Positions 37,723 to 46,550 of a stretch of 64,000 nt of DNA are shown here, piece after piece (the first letter of the stretch is position 1; each line of letters begins with the position of its first letter). The stretch is from Photobacterium swingsii (lineage in GTDB: Bacteria > Pseudomonadota > Gammaproteobacteria > Enterobacterales > Vibrionaceae). The stretch lies in contig NZ_AP024853.1 in NCBI RefSeq assembly GCF_024346715.1, positions 434,001-498,000 on the forward strand, read 5' to 3'. The position numbers and the translations under genes are program-made. The notes beneath the pieces were generated by a model, which was not told the origin of the DNA, searched no databases, and saw nothing but the letters and a program-made list of their open reading frames with translations.

Positions 37723-37899
37723 TTACTCAGGCTTACGTTTGCCTGTCATGAAGTCTGATAGAATCTCAGGCGTCAGTTCACCAGCATCTTCTAAACGCTT
37801 TAACTCAGCAACTATCGCTTGTTGCTCTTCCAATGTTGGAATCGGTAATTCAGGTTCTTTTTTGATCGCTTCAGGATCAATTGATAGATTATCAAGCAT
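37723..37899 (-). CDS. Small acidic conserved-looking protein, 58 residues
   Basis: ATG at 37899 with GTGAGAT upstream, stop at 37723-37725, followed 66 bases later by a strong terminator. The protein begins MLDNLSIDPEAIKKEPELP and then has an amphipathic helix-like part (PTLEEQQAIVAELKRLEDAGEL) and a basic end (FMTGKRKPE). Composition and signals look like a real gene; I do not recognise its family. The open frame on the opposite strand here is a shadow. Confidence 0.7.
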   Translation of the reverse strand: MLDNLSIDPEAIKKEPELPIPTLEEQQAIVAELKRLEDAGELTPEILSDFMTGKRKPE

Positions 37900-38147
37900 G
37901 ATTTATCTCACTAATACAAATTCTGTCCTGAGTATAACGTAATCCATCCAAATTAGAATTGCTCCCTTTCTTTACACAGTGGGAAAGCCGCTAACTGTCT
38001 AATTAAAATACAGATTTCTCCATATCTATTTAAATAATAGTGAAAATAATGCCTCATCCTATCACTAGGTTTACATTTTACCTTCTGTGCAAAGGGCTGA
38101 TTTCAAGAAGTCATCACAAATAGTGGTTTAAAATGTAAGCTTATTAA

Positions 38148-38939
38148 CTATGCATCGTGATTGTTAGCTACCAGGCAGTTTGTAATTTGCTCTTTATTTC
38201 GTTCTAAATATTCAATGTCTGCTAAATAAGCCAAATGATGACTATCTTTGATATTCGCAATAAATGCTTCATTACCTTTAGTGGCTTCATCACGCATAAA
38301 GTCGACCAAGGCTTGAACACGCGATATCATGGTATCAACTAACTGTGTACGATCCGCATAAGATAAACCATAAGAATCACAGAACTGTTTTGCACGAGCT
38401 GATTGTTTAGGCAGATCACCTAACGAATCATGTGGATTAGTTTTAAATGGTGACCAAGAATAAACGGCATAAGCCACATCCCAAATTCTAGGAGCTGGGT
38501 GTGCGGTATCAAAATCAAAGATACCAACAACGGTATTTCCGCTCAATGCAACATTGTATGGGGCGTAATCACCATGACAAATTACTTCTTGAGGCTCCCT
38601 TGCAGGTAAAAGCCATGCTAAATCATTGCAGTTTTTACTCTGAACAAAGGACGCTGTCACATCGTGATACTTACGCAAAAGTAAAGCCGCTGAACATAAT
38701 GCTTCAGTCGATGAAATAGCACCAACTAAAGGATAATTGTAAACGTCACCTGATACGTAAGATACGATCTCGTTACCACGACTATCGAAACCAAATGATT
38801 TCGGAGCAGAGTTAAATTTCTCATTCTTTAAGTGAAGCAAAAGCTTATGAATGGATTGAGACCAAAACCCACTTGGTCGATAGACCTTATCATCTGAACG
38901 ATGGATCAGTCCTTCTCGACCACCTTTTAGATCTTCCAT
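38148..38939 (-). CDS. Phosphotransferase, aminoglycoside phosphotransferase (APH) family
   Basis: 263 residues with the kinase-like motif HGDYAPYN (about 138-145) and metal-binding DFDTAHPAPRIWD downstream (about 160). The N-terminal lobe is shortened, beginning with a Gly-rich GGREGLIHRSDDKVYRP segment that can serve as the ATP-binding strand. Members phosphorylate small molecules such as aminoglycosides, homoserine or choline; the substrate here is not predictable. AAGGAG lies before the ATG. Located just outside the integron array. Confidence 0.85.
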   Translation of the reverse strand: MEDLKGGREGLIHRSDDKVYRPSGFWSQSIHKLLLHLKNEKFNSAPKSFGFDSRGNEIVSYVSGDVYNYPLVGAISSTEALCSAALLLRKYHDVTASFVQSKNCNDLAWLLPAREPQEVICHGDYAPYNVALSGNTVVGIFDFDTAHPAPRIWDVAYAVYSWSPFKTNPHDSLGDLPKQSARAKQFCDSYGLSYADRTQLVDTMISRVQALVDFMRDEATKGNEAFIANIKDSHHLAYLADIEYLERNKEQITNCLVANNHDA

Positions 38940-39027
38940 AACTCTCCTTGTTTATGAATAAGGTTGCGCTATAACAAAATAACTTGTAAAAGTTCGACTG
39001 CACGCCGTGCAAGCTAGGTTAAAGTTT

Positions 39028-39446
39028 TTATTTTACAAAAACTGACATAACACCAGTTAGTAGCCATATTGGTATTGCGACCCACATCATTAACAAGCTC
39101 AAGCTGTTGGTCCATTCAGATTGAAGCTCACCAGAAGAATATATTTGACTATGTACAAGCATTTGCGATTTAAAAGCATCATCTAACGCATGTCCCGACA
39201 TTGTGGCTTCATACCCTGCTATCGAAAAGACTGGATAATACAAGGTGCCTAAATCTGGATGCTGTACAAAAACACGAGTCAACTCCCAAGTATCATCACA
39301 AGGAATCTCAAACCGATTAATTACATACTGCTCATCAATTTCCGCACCTTTCGGGACTAACGTTGCGTAACTATAACCGGTATAACCTGGCTCGTATTGT
39401 ATAGCCTCCCAATCACATGTCGCTATAAATTCACTCCCAAGCAGCA
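39028..39446 (-). pseudogene. Truncated membrane protein gene, 5' end lost at an IS junction
   Basis: The - strand frame is open from 39456 to 39028, but its upstream end runs straight into IS110-family transposase sequence at about 39440-39450, so the original start is gone. The remaining part (about 138 residues) has one C-terminal membrane helix (LLMMWVAIPIWLLTGVMSVFV). I do not recognise the family. Whether any product is made is doubtful. Confidence 0.65.
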
Positions 39447-40248
39447 CTCGCCGCAACGTGTCGTTATTGAAGCCACTGGCCGATTAGAAATGCCCTTTAT
39501 TATTGCCTGTGCCGACGCCAATATTCCTTACGTGATTGCCAACCCGGTTCACGTCAAGCGCTTTGCCGGCGCCATCGGTCAACGTGCTAAAACTGATAAA
39601 CTCGATGCCAAGCTTATCGCTCACTATGCCCATGCAATACAGCCAGAATTAACCCAGCTTAAGCCTGAATCTATGCGGCTTATGGCGGATTTGGTCATCC
39701 GAAGAAATCAGCTTCTCTCAATGCAAACTATGGAAAAGAATCGACTACAAATTCTGCCCAAACACCTAGCTATGACCATCAAGCCAATCTTGACGGCATT
39801 CAAAAATCAGATCGAAAAGACTGAAAAGAAAATCGTAGCGCTGATTGAAAGCTGCCCTGAATATCAGACCAAAAATGAACTACTACAAAGCATGCCCGGT
39901 ATCGGAAAAATTGCCGCTGCATCTATTATTAGCAACCTTCCCGAACTCGGCTATATCACCAACAAACAAGCCGCAGCCCTCGTCGGTGTCGCGCCCATGA
40001 GTCGGGAAAGTGGGCGCTATAAAGGGCTCAGAAAAATACAAGGCGGGGGACCTCAGGTCAGAACTGTTTTATACATGGCAATGATGTCTGCCATGCAGTG
40101 TAACCCGGTATTTAAGAGCACCTATCAACGACTACTGTCTGAAGGAAAACCCAAAAAAGTGGCCATCATCGCCTGCGTCAGGAAGATGGTTATCATCCTA
40201 AACTCCATGCTGAGAGATGGCGCCTTATGGGATACCAAAACAGCTTAA
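39440..40248 (+). pseudogene. IS110-family transposase, 5'-truncated
   Basis: The frame from about 39447 reads QRVVIEATGRLE, the second acidic motif of the DEDD-type RuvC-like domain, then TDKLDAKLIAHYA, and the C-terminal transposase_20 part with SMPGIGKIAAASI and GVAPMSRESGRYKG. The N-terminal segment with the first catalytic Asp is missing, so the enzyme must be inactive; apparent start codons before 39447 come from the neighbouring gene. It ends 27 bases before an attC core remnant. Some IS110/IS1111 elements specifically target attC sites. Confidence 0.9.
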
Positions 40249-40275
40249 ATTTAACTATTGACGCCATAGTCGTTT

Positions 40276-40287
40276 GTTATGGCAATG
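40276..40287 (-). other. attC remnant (outer core only) of the distal cassette
   Basis: GTTATGGCAATG is exactly complementary to CATTGCCATAAC at the left end of the next attC (40852-40864), the relation expected for the two ends of one cassette. The rest of the attC has been replaced by the IS110-family remnant. Confidence 0.75.
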
Positions 40288-40380
40288 ATTTGTAGATTCA
40301 AAAGTGGCAAATCGAAACTGGTAAAGATGCAGCTAGAAGTACTTGAATGTAATCAAATACAGTCATTATTACTTTTAACA

Positions 40381-40779
40381 TCAAAAATACACATGAAAGC
40401 GATTTTCTCTATCAACTTTCATAGCATCAACACGACTATTAAGCTCAAATCTGACATTCAACTCTGCATGTTCACTAACAGCTGCATTGATAACACGTTG
40501 TAGTTGTATAGCTTTCTCTTTGTCGCTTTCGACATAATATCTTAAATTTGGTTCTTCTTGTGGATAACTACTACTCTTAACTTGCACATCCACATTGCAA
40601 TTAAATAATTTATCTTCTATCGATGCAGCAAGTCCTCGTTGTTTTGCCGAATGATAAATATAAATAGTAGTACCCTCAAAATTACATCGCTTATCAAACG
40701 GGTTGGTAATCCAACCAAGTGACATTGCCAAAACAGCTGCAAAGACAGTACCTCCTAGCCACGTTATAAACCGATTCAT
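40381..40779 (-). CDS. Cassette gene: membrane-anchored hypothetical protein
   Basis: 132 residues from the ATG at 40779, which has GAGGTG upstream; a longer frame begins at 40806. One N-terminal membrane helix (WLGGTVFAAVLAMSLGWI) and a soluble remainder with a ferredoxin-like look (TTIYIYHSAKQRGLAASIEDKL). Not recognised. It lies in the usual cassette orientation and is the cassette farthest from the integrase; its attC has been lost to the IS insertion, so it cannot be excised normally. Confidence 0.7.
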   Translation of the reverse strand: MNRFITWLGGTVFAAVLAMSLGWITNPFDKRCNFEGTTIYIYHSAKQRGLAASIEDKLFNCNVDVQVKSSSYPQEEPNLRYYVESDKEKAIQLQRVINAAVSEHAELNVRFELNSRVDAMKVDRENRFHVYF

Positions 40780-40856
40780 CGCCACCTCGCTGTTGTTTAT
40801 ACTCAAGTTAATTCCATTAATTGTAGTAAAAACTAGACAGCTATAGAGTTAACATT

Positions 40857-40983
40857 GCCATAACGCTCGCCATAATACGCCACAACGTATTACGGTAATG
40901 TTGATAGACCACCGAAAACACCACAGCCAATTCGGACTTAGAATGCCGAGCGTTGGTGGTCGTTTTGATGGCTTTGTTATGGC
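40857..40983 (-). other. attC site, CGCTCGCCATAA class
   Basis: Starts GCCATAAC and ends GTTATGGC, with inner complementary parts CGCTCGCCATAATACGCC and TGGTCGTTTTGATGGC. About 127 bases. Belongs to the cassette at 40864-42150. Confidence 0.88.
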
Positions 40984-41139
40984 TATTCTGTGATAGAACC
41001 TTCAAGGAGAAGAAACTGACAATGTCATATTTCATGAAAATCGGTGATCAATCCATTATGCAAAAAATCTTAAGCAATAATCATTTACAACATTAATTGC
41101 AAGTTATAAAAAACAACATCCATTAATAAAGGAAAAGTT

Positions 41140-41607
41140 ATGTACTTGCAAAAATTCGATGTTCATGAACTAAAATTCAATGAAGAAGAAACAAAAGAAA
41201 TACTTTTATTTATTTTTTCTGGTACTGAAAAATCGCTCATTGACAACATTGTAATTGACAATAGAGTCAGAGGTTTTGCACAAGCTTTACTTATAGAAGC
41301 TGTTGATGCTTCATTTAAAATAGGCTTTATTCAGAGCCTTTGGGAAAGCACCGTAAATCCAACCCTTTCAATCAAAAAGGTTATACAAAAAGTTGCCAAA
41401 GGATTTGCGACTCATTATTTTAAACATGCAACAAAAAGTGACTTGAGACAAATAAAGATATATGAGTTTGTAATCAATGCATTACGAATAAAGCACAAAA
41501 CACGATTACATCAATTCATTAATGATATTGCAATGAATTCAAGCACACCATTAATAAGACCAAATTACATATTGCCGAACAATAAAAAACTTAAGGTTAT
41601 AGCTTAA
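41140..41607 (+). CDS. Cassette gene: hypothetical helical protein
   Basis: 155 residues, soluble and largely helical, AT-rich like many cassette genes; basic C-terminus. GGAAAAG precedes the ATG. Not recognised. It is oriented against the usual cassette direction and is followed after one base by the ankyrin-type gene, so the pair is probably co-transcribed from a promoter inside the cassette. Confidence 0.65.
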   Translation: MYLQKFDVHELKFNEEETKEILLFIFSGTEKSLIDNIVIDNRVRGFAQALLIEAVDASFKIGFIQSLWESTVNPTLSIKKVIQKVAKGFATHYFKHATKSDLRQIKIYEFVINALRIKHKTRLHQFINDIAMNSSTPLIRPNYILPNNKKLKVIA

Positions 41608-41608
41608 T

Positions 41609-42112
41609 ATGTTTAAAAAGTTATCGCTATTCATTATAGTCTTCTCACTTATCATTTCGGCTTTAATCTCGTCAATAAGTGACGAACGAATAGTTCTTTG
41701 CTCTCTTGGAAGCAATATTATTTTTCTCAATCAAAATTCATGTACTCTTTATATTGAGCACATTGGTGTTAGTGATGATTATATAAATGAAGTCAATGAT
41801 AAGCATGGGATCACAACTATATTAAATGCGAATACTCACAATAAGTTTAGAGTTGCAAAATCGCTAATTAACCAAGGGGTTAATATTAACAGCATCAATA
41901 AGCATGACGACCAACACCTACCGCCGTTACATAGCGCAGCTCTAATGGATGATATAGAAGCATTTACTTTTTTAATCAAAAATGGAGCAAATATTGAAGC
42001 AAAGCACCCCACATCAAATGAAAATTTAGAAGAATTCATACACCGATTAATCAAACAAAACCCAACAACACATCGCATAAACATGTTGAAGATGCTAGAT
42101 GAAAATGCTTAA
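41609..42112 (+). CDS. Cassette gene: ankyrin-repeat protein with membrane anchor
   Basis: 167 residues. An N-terminal hydrophobic segment (LSLFIIVFSLIISALI) is a membrane anchor or signal. Residues 75-135 hold two ankyrin-like repeats: FRVAKSLINQGVNINSINK and PPLHSAALMDDIEAFTFLIKNGANIEAK. Ankyrin proteins of this sort sometimes act as immunity or binding partners, so together with the preceding gene it could be a two-gene unit; this is only a guess. Both genes share one cassette and point away from the usual direction. Confidence 0.7.
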   Translation: MFKKLSLFIIVFSLIISALISSISDERIVLCSLGSNIIFLNQNSCTLYIEHIGVSDDYINEVNDKHGITTILNANTHNKFRVAKSLINQGVNINSINKHDDQHLPPLHSAALMDDIEAFTFLIKNGANIEAKHPTSNENLEEFIHRLIKQNPTTHRINMLKMLDENA

Positions 42113-42143
42113 TAATAAGGCTGATTTCGATCGGCCTATTTTA

Positions 42144-42159
42144 GCCATAACGCCTTGGC
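42144..42159 (-). other. attC left end, interrupted by IS copy 1
   Basis: GCCATAAC followed by CGCCTTGGC, then the insertion element. The core matches the end of the preceding cassette (GTTATGGC at 40976-40983). Confidence 0.8.
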
Positions 42160-43469
42160 CTTACGAATCCCCACAAAATACCTTTGTAGTTCAATAAGTA
42201 GACACGCACCTTACCTTCTGATCTAATGAATTCACCACAAACACAAAAGATTGAAAGCAAGATGCGTGATATTCAAATACTACACGAGTCGCTGGAAAAT
42301 CAATGCCCTAACATTCACAAAAAAAGACTAAAATCACTCATGGACTCGGTGCAATCATTGCTTAGTAATGATGCACTTACACTGACTTTGCTAGGACGTT
42401 CTCTTCCTTCAAAGGCCAAAACGAAACACTGTATTAAGCGCGTTGACCGTTTATTAGGTAATAATCACCTGCACCATGACAGACTCGATATTTATCGGTG
42501 GCACTGTCATCAATTTTGTTCGATCAATACACAGCCTATTGTCTTAGTCGATTGGGCTGATATCCGCGAATACGAACGACTCATGGTACTTAGAGCATCT
42601 ATTGCTGTAGATGGTCGTTCTGTTACGCTTTTCGAGCAAACTTTTACCTTCAAAAACTACAACTCTCCACGTAGTCATCAACAGTTTCTCGATAACTTTA
42701 AAGCTGTTTTACCCTCGCATGTCATCCCTATCATCGTGACTGATGCTGGCTTTCGTAATACATGGTTTAGACAAGTTAATGACATGGGTTGGTGTTATCT
42801 TGGACGCGTAAGAGGAGATGTAAACGTCTTAATAAAAAACCAATGGCAACACATCAAGCTGTTGTTTAATCAAGCGAATAGCAAACCTAAATATGTCGGA
42901 TTCACACAGCTAGCCAAGCGAAACCCATTGCAATGTCATCTTCATCTCTATAAAAAACAAACACCTAAAAAACGTAAAGACCGGCCAAAAGGTCGAGAAC
43001 ACTTCTCCGCCCAGGCAGTCCATAAAAAGTCAGCACTAGAGCCTTGGCTGCTAGCGACTAATATCCCAACCAATATATTTTCATCTCGATGTATCGTCAG
43101 GCTCTATACCAAACGCATGCAAATTGAAGAAACATTCCGAGACTTAAAAAGTCCACAATATGGTTTTGGCTTACGCCAAAGCCGCACTCATGACCCTAAG
43201 CGCTTCGACATTTTACTGCTCATTGGTCTGCTCGCTTTTATGGTCTATTGGTGGTTTGGAATAATTGCAGAACATAACGGTTGGCACCGCCACTTTCAGG
43301 CAAATTCAGTAAAAGACAGGCGCGTTTTATCATTTGTAAGGCTAGGAAAAGAGGTCTTCCGAAAGCTGGAATATCACATCAATGAACCAGCAATACGCTG
43401 GGCGCAATCCACCCTAATTCTAATGGCAAGGAACAATTATCGTGCGTAAATTATGTGGGGATCCGCCAG
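42160..43469 (+). mobile_element. IS4-family (IS10-like) insertion sequence, copy 1
   Basis: 1310 bases, identical by reading to the element at 44433-45742. Ends are imperfect inverted repeats: left CTTACGAATCCCCACA, right end reverse complement CTGGCGGATCCCCACA. Left flank is CGCCTTGGC but right flank is CGCCTGCCA, so there is no matching target duplication. Confidence 0.9.
42226..43449 (+). CDS. IS10-like transposase (copy 1)
   Basis: 407 residues, full length and intact. Closely resembles the IS10 transposase: LTLTLLGRSLPSKAKTKHCIKRVDRLLGN near the start, the DDE region VLVDWADIRE and VTDAGFRNTW, and the Y-(2)-R-(3)-E-(6)-K signature YTKRMQIEETFRDLKSP. It cuts and pastes the element using the inverted ends. 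Same protein as copy 2. Confidence 0.95.
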   Translation: MNSPQTQKIESKMRDIQILHESLENQCPNIHKKRLKSLMDSVQSLLSNDALTLTLLGRSLPSKAKTKHCIKRVDRLLGNNHLHHDRLDIYRWHCHQFCSINTQPIVLVDWADIREYERLMVLRASIAVDGRSVTLFEQTFTFKNYNSPRSHQQFLDNFKAVLPSHVIPIIVTDAGFRNTWFRQVNDMGWCYLGRVRGDVNVLIKNQWQHIKLLFNQANSKPKYVGFTQLAKRNPLQCHLHLYKKQTPKKRKDRPKGREHFSAQAVHKKSALEPWLLATNIPTNIFSSRCIVRLYTKRMQIEETFRDLKSPQYGFGLRQSRTHDPKRFDILLLIGLLAFMVYWWFGIIAEHNGWHRHFQANSVKDRRVLSFVRLGKEVFRKLEYHINEPAIRWAQSTLILMARNNYRA

Positions 43470-43590
43470 CGCCTGCCATAATACGCCACAACGCATTACA
43501 AAAACGTTGATACGACCACCGAAAACACCGAAGCAGACTCATACCTAGAATGCCGAGCGTTGGTGGTCGTTTTGATGGCTTTGTTAAGTG
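43470..43590 (-). other. attC right part after IS copy 1
   Basis: CGCCTGCCATAATACGCC ... TGGTCGTTTTGATGGCTTT and final core GTTAAGTG. Same class as the sites at 40857 and 47930. Its left end would have differed from the one now on the other side of the IS. Confidence 0.8.
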
Positions 43591-43611
43591 CGAATAATTA
43601 ACAATATAAGT

Positions 43612-44334
43612 CTAAAGAATACTAACCGAGTTTATTTTATTATAATAATCTATCAATAGCTTTTTATGCTCTTTCGTCGGTTGAGACTCAGCTGTGAGTA
43701 TGGTGATCATCTCATTTAAAGAATCCAACTTAGAGCTTGTAAAGCTGAAGTTTGCCATTCCCGTTAAAGAATTACCATATTGAAATGAAGCGCTATATGA
43801 TTTTTTATTATTTTCATAAGCACAAACAGAGTATTCAATATTACTATCGTATATATGCTGATTTTCTTTTATACACTCGCCAGCTATAGACGAAAAATCT
43901 TTCGCTTTTATAGCAATAAAGTTATCCTGTACCGCTATCAATGTATTAATAATATCGTTCAAGTGTTCTTTAGGAACTGTTACATTTCTCATTCCTATGC
44001 TATCAATATTATAATATTCACCAATTGAGCCATCTAAATATAAAACGTAAAAACCTGTAAACTCAGGGTCTTGACTGTGATAATTAAAAAACTCAACACC
44101 TGGGGCTTCTTCTTCCCCTCCTAGAATATTCAAAAACTCATAATTACGTATAAACTTAGGTTCGATTTGATAGCTAGGTTTAGATGACTTTGTAAGACTT
44201 GATTCTTTTTGAACTAGTTGATTCTCGGGCGCAGTTTCTTGGTCACTAAGCAAGCTTATAATAATACCAAGACTAATAGGAAGAACTATAAATATAATAG
44301 CAAACCATTTAAGTATCTTTTTAAGTAATTTCAC
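43612..44334 (-). CDS. Cassette gene: membrane-anchored hypothetical protein
   Basis: 240 residues from a GTG at 44334 with AAGGAA five bases upstream. One N-terminal membrane helix (WFAIIFIVLPISLGIIISLL), then a soluble part containing two Cys (GECIKENQ, YSVCAYENN) that could form a disulphide. Not recognised. Usual cassette orientation; cassette ends GTTAAGTG/CACTTAAC match. Confidence 0.7.
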   Translation of the reverse strand: MKLLKKILKWFAIIFIVLPISLGIIISLLSDQETAPENQLVQKESSLTKSSKPSYQIEPKFIRNYEFLNILGGEEEAPGVEFFNYHSQDPEFTGFYVLYLDGSIGEYYNIDSIGMRNVTVPKEHLNDIINTLIAVQDNFIAIKAKDFSSIAGECIKENQHIYDSNIEYSVCAYENNKKSYSASFQYGNSLTGMANFSFTSSKLDSLNEMITILTAESQPTKEHKKLLIDYYNKINSVSIL

Positions 44335-44416
44335 TAACTTTCCTTACAAAGTGTTTCAACTTAACTTATGTATAATTAAACCACATACTGTACATCATAC
44401 CGTTTGATTTGACTAG

Positions 44417-44432
44417 CACTTAACGCCTTGGC
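44417..44432 (-). other. attC left end, interrupted by IS copy 2
   Basis: CACTTAAC followed by CGCCTTGGC (44424-44432), the latter repeated directly after the element at 45743-45751. Confidence 0.85.
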
Positions 44433-45742
44433 CTTACGAATCCCCACAAAATACCTTTGTAGTTCAATAAGTAGACACGCACCTTACCTTCTGATCTAAT
44501 GAATTCACCACAAACACAAAAGATTGAAAGCAAGATGCGTGATATTCAAATACTACACGAGTCGCTGGAAAATCAATGCCCTAACATTCACAAAAAAAGA
44601 CTAAAATCACTCATGGACTCGGTGCAATCATTGCTTAGTAATGATGCACTTACACTGACTTTGCTAGGACGTTCTCTTCCTTCAAAGGCCAAAACGAAAC
44701 ACTGTATTAAGCGCGTTGACCGTTTATTAGGTAATAATCACCTGCACCATGACAGACTCGATATTTATCGGTGGCACTGTCATCAATTTTGTTCGATCAA
44801 TACACAGCCTATTGTCTTAGTCGATTGGGCTGATATCCGCGAATACGAACGACTCATGGTACTTAGAGCATCTATTGCTGTAGATGGTCGTTCTGTTACG
44901 CTTTTCGAGCAAACTTTTACCTTCAAAAACTACAACTCTCCACGTAGTCATCAACAGTTTCTCGATAACTTTAAAGCTGTTTTACCCTCGCATGTCATCC
45001 CTATCATCGTGACTGATGCTGGCTTTCGTAATACATGGTTTAGACAAGTTAATGACATGGGTTGGTGTTATCTTGGACGCGTAAGAGGAGATGTAAACGT
45101 CTTAATAAAAAACCAATGGCAACACATCAAGCTGTTGTTTAATCAAGCGAATAGCAAACCTAAATATGTCGGATTCACACAGCTAGCCAAGCGAAACCCA
45201 TTGCAATGTCATCTTCATCTCTATAAAAAACAAACACCTAAAAAACGTAAAGACCGGCCAAAAGGTCGAGAACACTTCTCCGCCCAGGCAGTCCATAAAA
45301 AGTCAGCACTAGAGCCTTGGCTGCTAGCGACTAATATCCCAACCAATATATTTTCATCTCGATGTATCGTCAGGCTCTATACCAAACGCATGCAAATTGA
45401 AGAAACATTCCGAGACTTAAAAAGTCCACAATATGGTTTTGGCTTACGCCAAAGCCGCACTCATGACCCTAAGCGCTTCGACATTTTACTGCTCATTGGT
45501 CTGCTCGCTTTTATGGTCTATTGGTGGTTTGGAATAATTGCAGAACATAACGGTTGGCACCGCCACTTTCAGGCAAATTCAGTAAAAGACAGGCGCGTTT
45601 TATCATTTGTAAGGCTAGGAAAAGAGGTCTTCCGAAAGCTGGAATATCACATCAATGAACCAGCAATACGCTGGGCGCAATCCACCCTAATTCTAATGGC
45701 AAGGAACAATTATCGTGCGTAAATTATGTGGGGATCCGCCAG
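44433..45742 (+). mobile_element. IS4-family (IS10-like) insertion sequence, copy 2
   Basis: 1310 bases with the same ends as copy 1. It is flanked by a perfect 9-base direct repeat CGCCTTGGC, as expected for IS10-type insertion. It sits inside an attC of the CGCCTTGGCATAAGG class. Confidence 0.95.
44499..45722 (+). CDS. IS10-like transposase (copy 2)
   Basis: 407 residues, identical in translation to copy 1, intact DDE residues and the YTKRMQIEETFRDLK signature. The identity of two copies 2.3 kb apart points to recent transposition or recombination. Confidence 0.95.
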   Translation: MNSPQTQKIESKMRDIQILHESLENQCPNIHKKRLKSLMDSVQSLLSNDALTLTLLGRSLPSKAKTKHCIKRVDRLLGNNHLHHDRLDIYRWHCHQFCSINTQPIVLVDWADIREYERLMVLRASIAVDGRSVTLFEQTFTFKNYNSPRSHQQFLDNFKAVLPSHVIPIIVTDAGFRNTWFRQVNDMGWCYLGRVRGDVNVLIKNQWQHIKLLFNQANSKPKYVGFTQLAKRNPLQCHLHLYKKQTPKKRKDRPKGREHFSAQAVHKKSALEPWLLATNIPTNIFSSRCIVRLYTKRMQIEETFRDLKSPQYGFGLRQSRTHDPKRFDILLLIGLLAFMVYWWFGIIAEHNGWHRHFQANSVKDRRVLSFVRLGKEVFRKLEYHINEPAIRWAQSTLILMARNNYRA

Positions 45743-45845
45743 CGCCTTGGCATAAGGTGCGCCAACGCTGAACTTACTAAACCAAATACACTTCAAACCA
45801 AAACCGCCGAGTGTTAAGCGTCACCTTAATGCCTTTGTTACCCGG
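45743..45845 (-). other. attC right part after IS copy 2
   Basis: CGCCTTGGCATAAGGTGCGCC ... CACCTTAATGCC and final core GTTACCCGG. It is the attC of the repeated cassette that follows. Confidence 0.85.
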
Positions 45846-46448
45846 CCGTTCGACTTGGCTAAAGCAGCTTGCCTGCCATGATGAAATGCAATTGAAAACT
45901 GCGCTGATTCAGCGCGACAAACACCCAACTCAAGGCTGCCAAATTCAAAACTATAACCACGAAAATTACTGCGCGTTTACCCACAAAATAGCGGCTACGA
46001 TGAAGTTAGCATTATGGTTTACCTAGAAAAGATGAACCCGAAACGCGTGCCAATATTGATTAAAAGGCAGCCCAACTAAAGCCGCGAACAACACCCACAG
46101 TTCGAATATTTGCGGCAACCACCAAAATGTAACCACTTCCCTGCCAACGCACCGACCACAATATTGAAAGCGGCTATCCTCGAAAATGGCGCGGCAATAG
46201 CTGAGAAATTTAAGAACGAGTAAGTACGCAGAGCATCAACCGCCACGGCCGAACCATGGTTAATACCAACTACAGAAGTTGGCGCGGTTACCAGCGAATA
46301 TTCACGCAAGTCGTTGAGAAATTCAAAAAATAAGAAACCGCTATGACCGATGAACGATTCTTACTGCATGCAGATTTCACTGATATTGACCAGTTCACAG
46401 CGATCGCGGAGTAAAGTACACAAAAAGAACTCAACCAAGTCGGGTAAC
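45837..46448 (-). repeat. Repeated ~610-bp cassette, copy R1 (no intact gene)
   Basis: Bounded by GTTACCCG and CGGGTAAC. Frames on both strands are broken by stops; the cassette-sense strand keeps hydrophobic stretches such as LWVLFAALVGLPF, which suggests a decayed membrane protein gene. Identical to R3 at 52600-53211, including the attC. Confidence 0.8.
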
Positions 46449-46547
46449 GCCTGCAATAAGGTGTGCCCCACTGAACTAGCAAAGCACACCGAACTTTTTA
46501 CCAAAAATGCCGAGTAAAAAGCATCACCTTAATTGCTTTGTTATGTT
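46441..46547 (-). other. attC site, CGCCTGCAATAAGG class
   Basis: Starts CGGGTAAC, ends GTTATGTT; inner parts CGCCTGCAATAAGGTGTGCC and CATCACCTTAATTGC. Belongs to the SLATT cassette. Confidence 0.88.
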
Positions 46548-46550
46548 ACT

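Noticed and set aside
37739..37942. 67-codon + strand frame
   Set aside because: It is the shadow of the 58-residue gene on the other strand, which has better start and terminator signals.
38966..39024. attC-like sequence with GTTATAGC / CTTTAAC cores and an inner GCACG hairpin left of the truncated gene
   Set aside because: Cores deviate from RYYYAAC/GTTRRRY, the inner arms pair only over four bases, and no neighbour shows a matching complementary end.
40841..41035. 64-codon - strand frame
   Set aside because: Lies almost entirely within an attC site.
45811..46026. 71-codon + strand frame present in four of five repeated cassettes
   Set aside because: It starts inside the attC, opposes the cassette direction, lacks a ribosome-binding site and is frameshifted in R4.
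46076..46309. 77-codon - strand frame in R1 and R3
   Set aside because: Broken by frameshifts in the other copies, no ribosome-binding site; treated as part of a decayed cassette.
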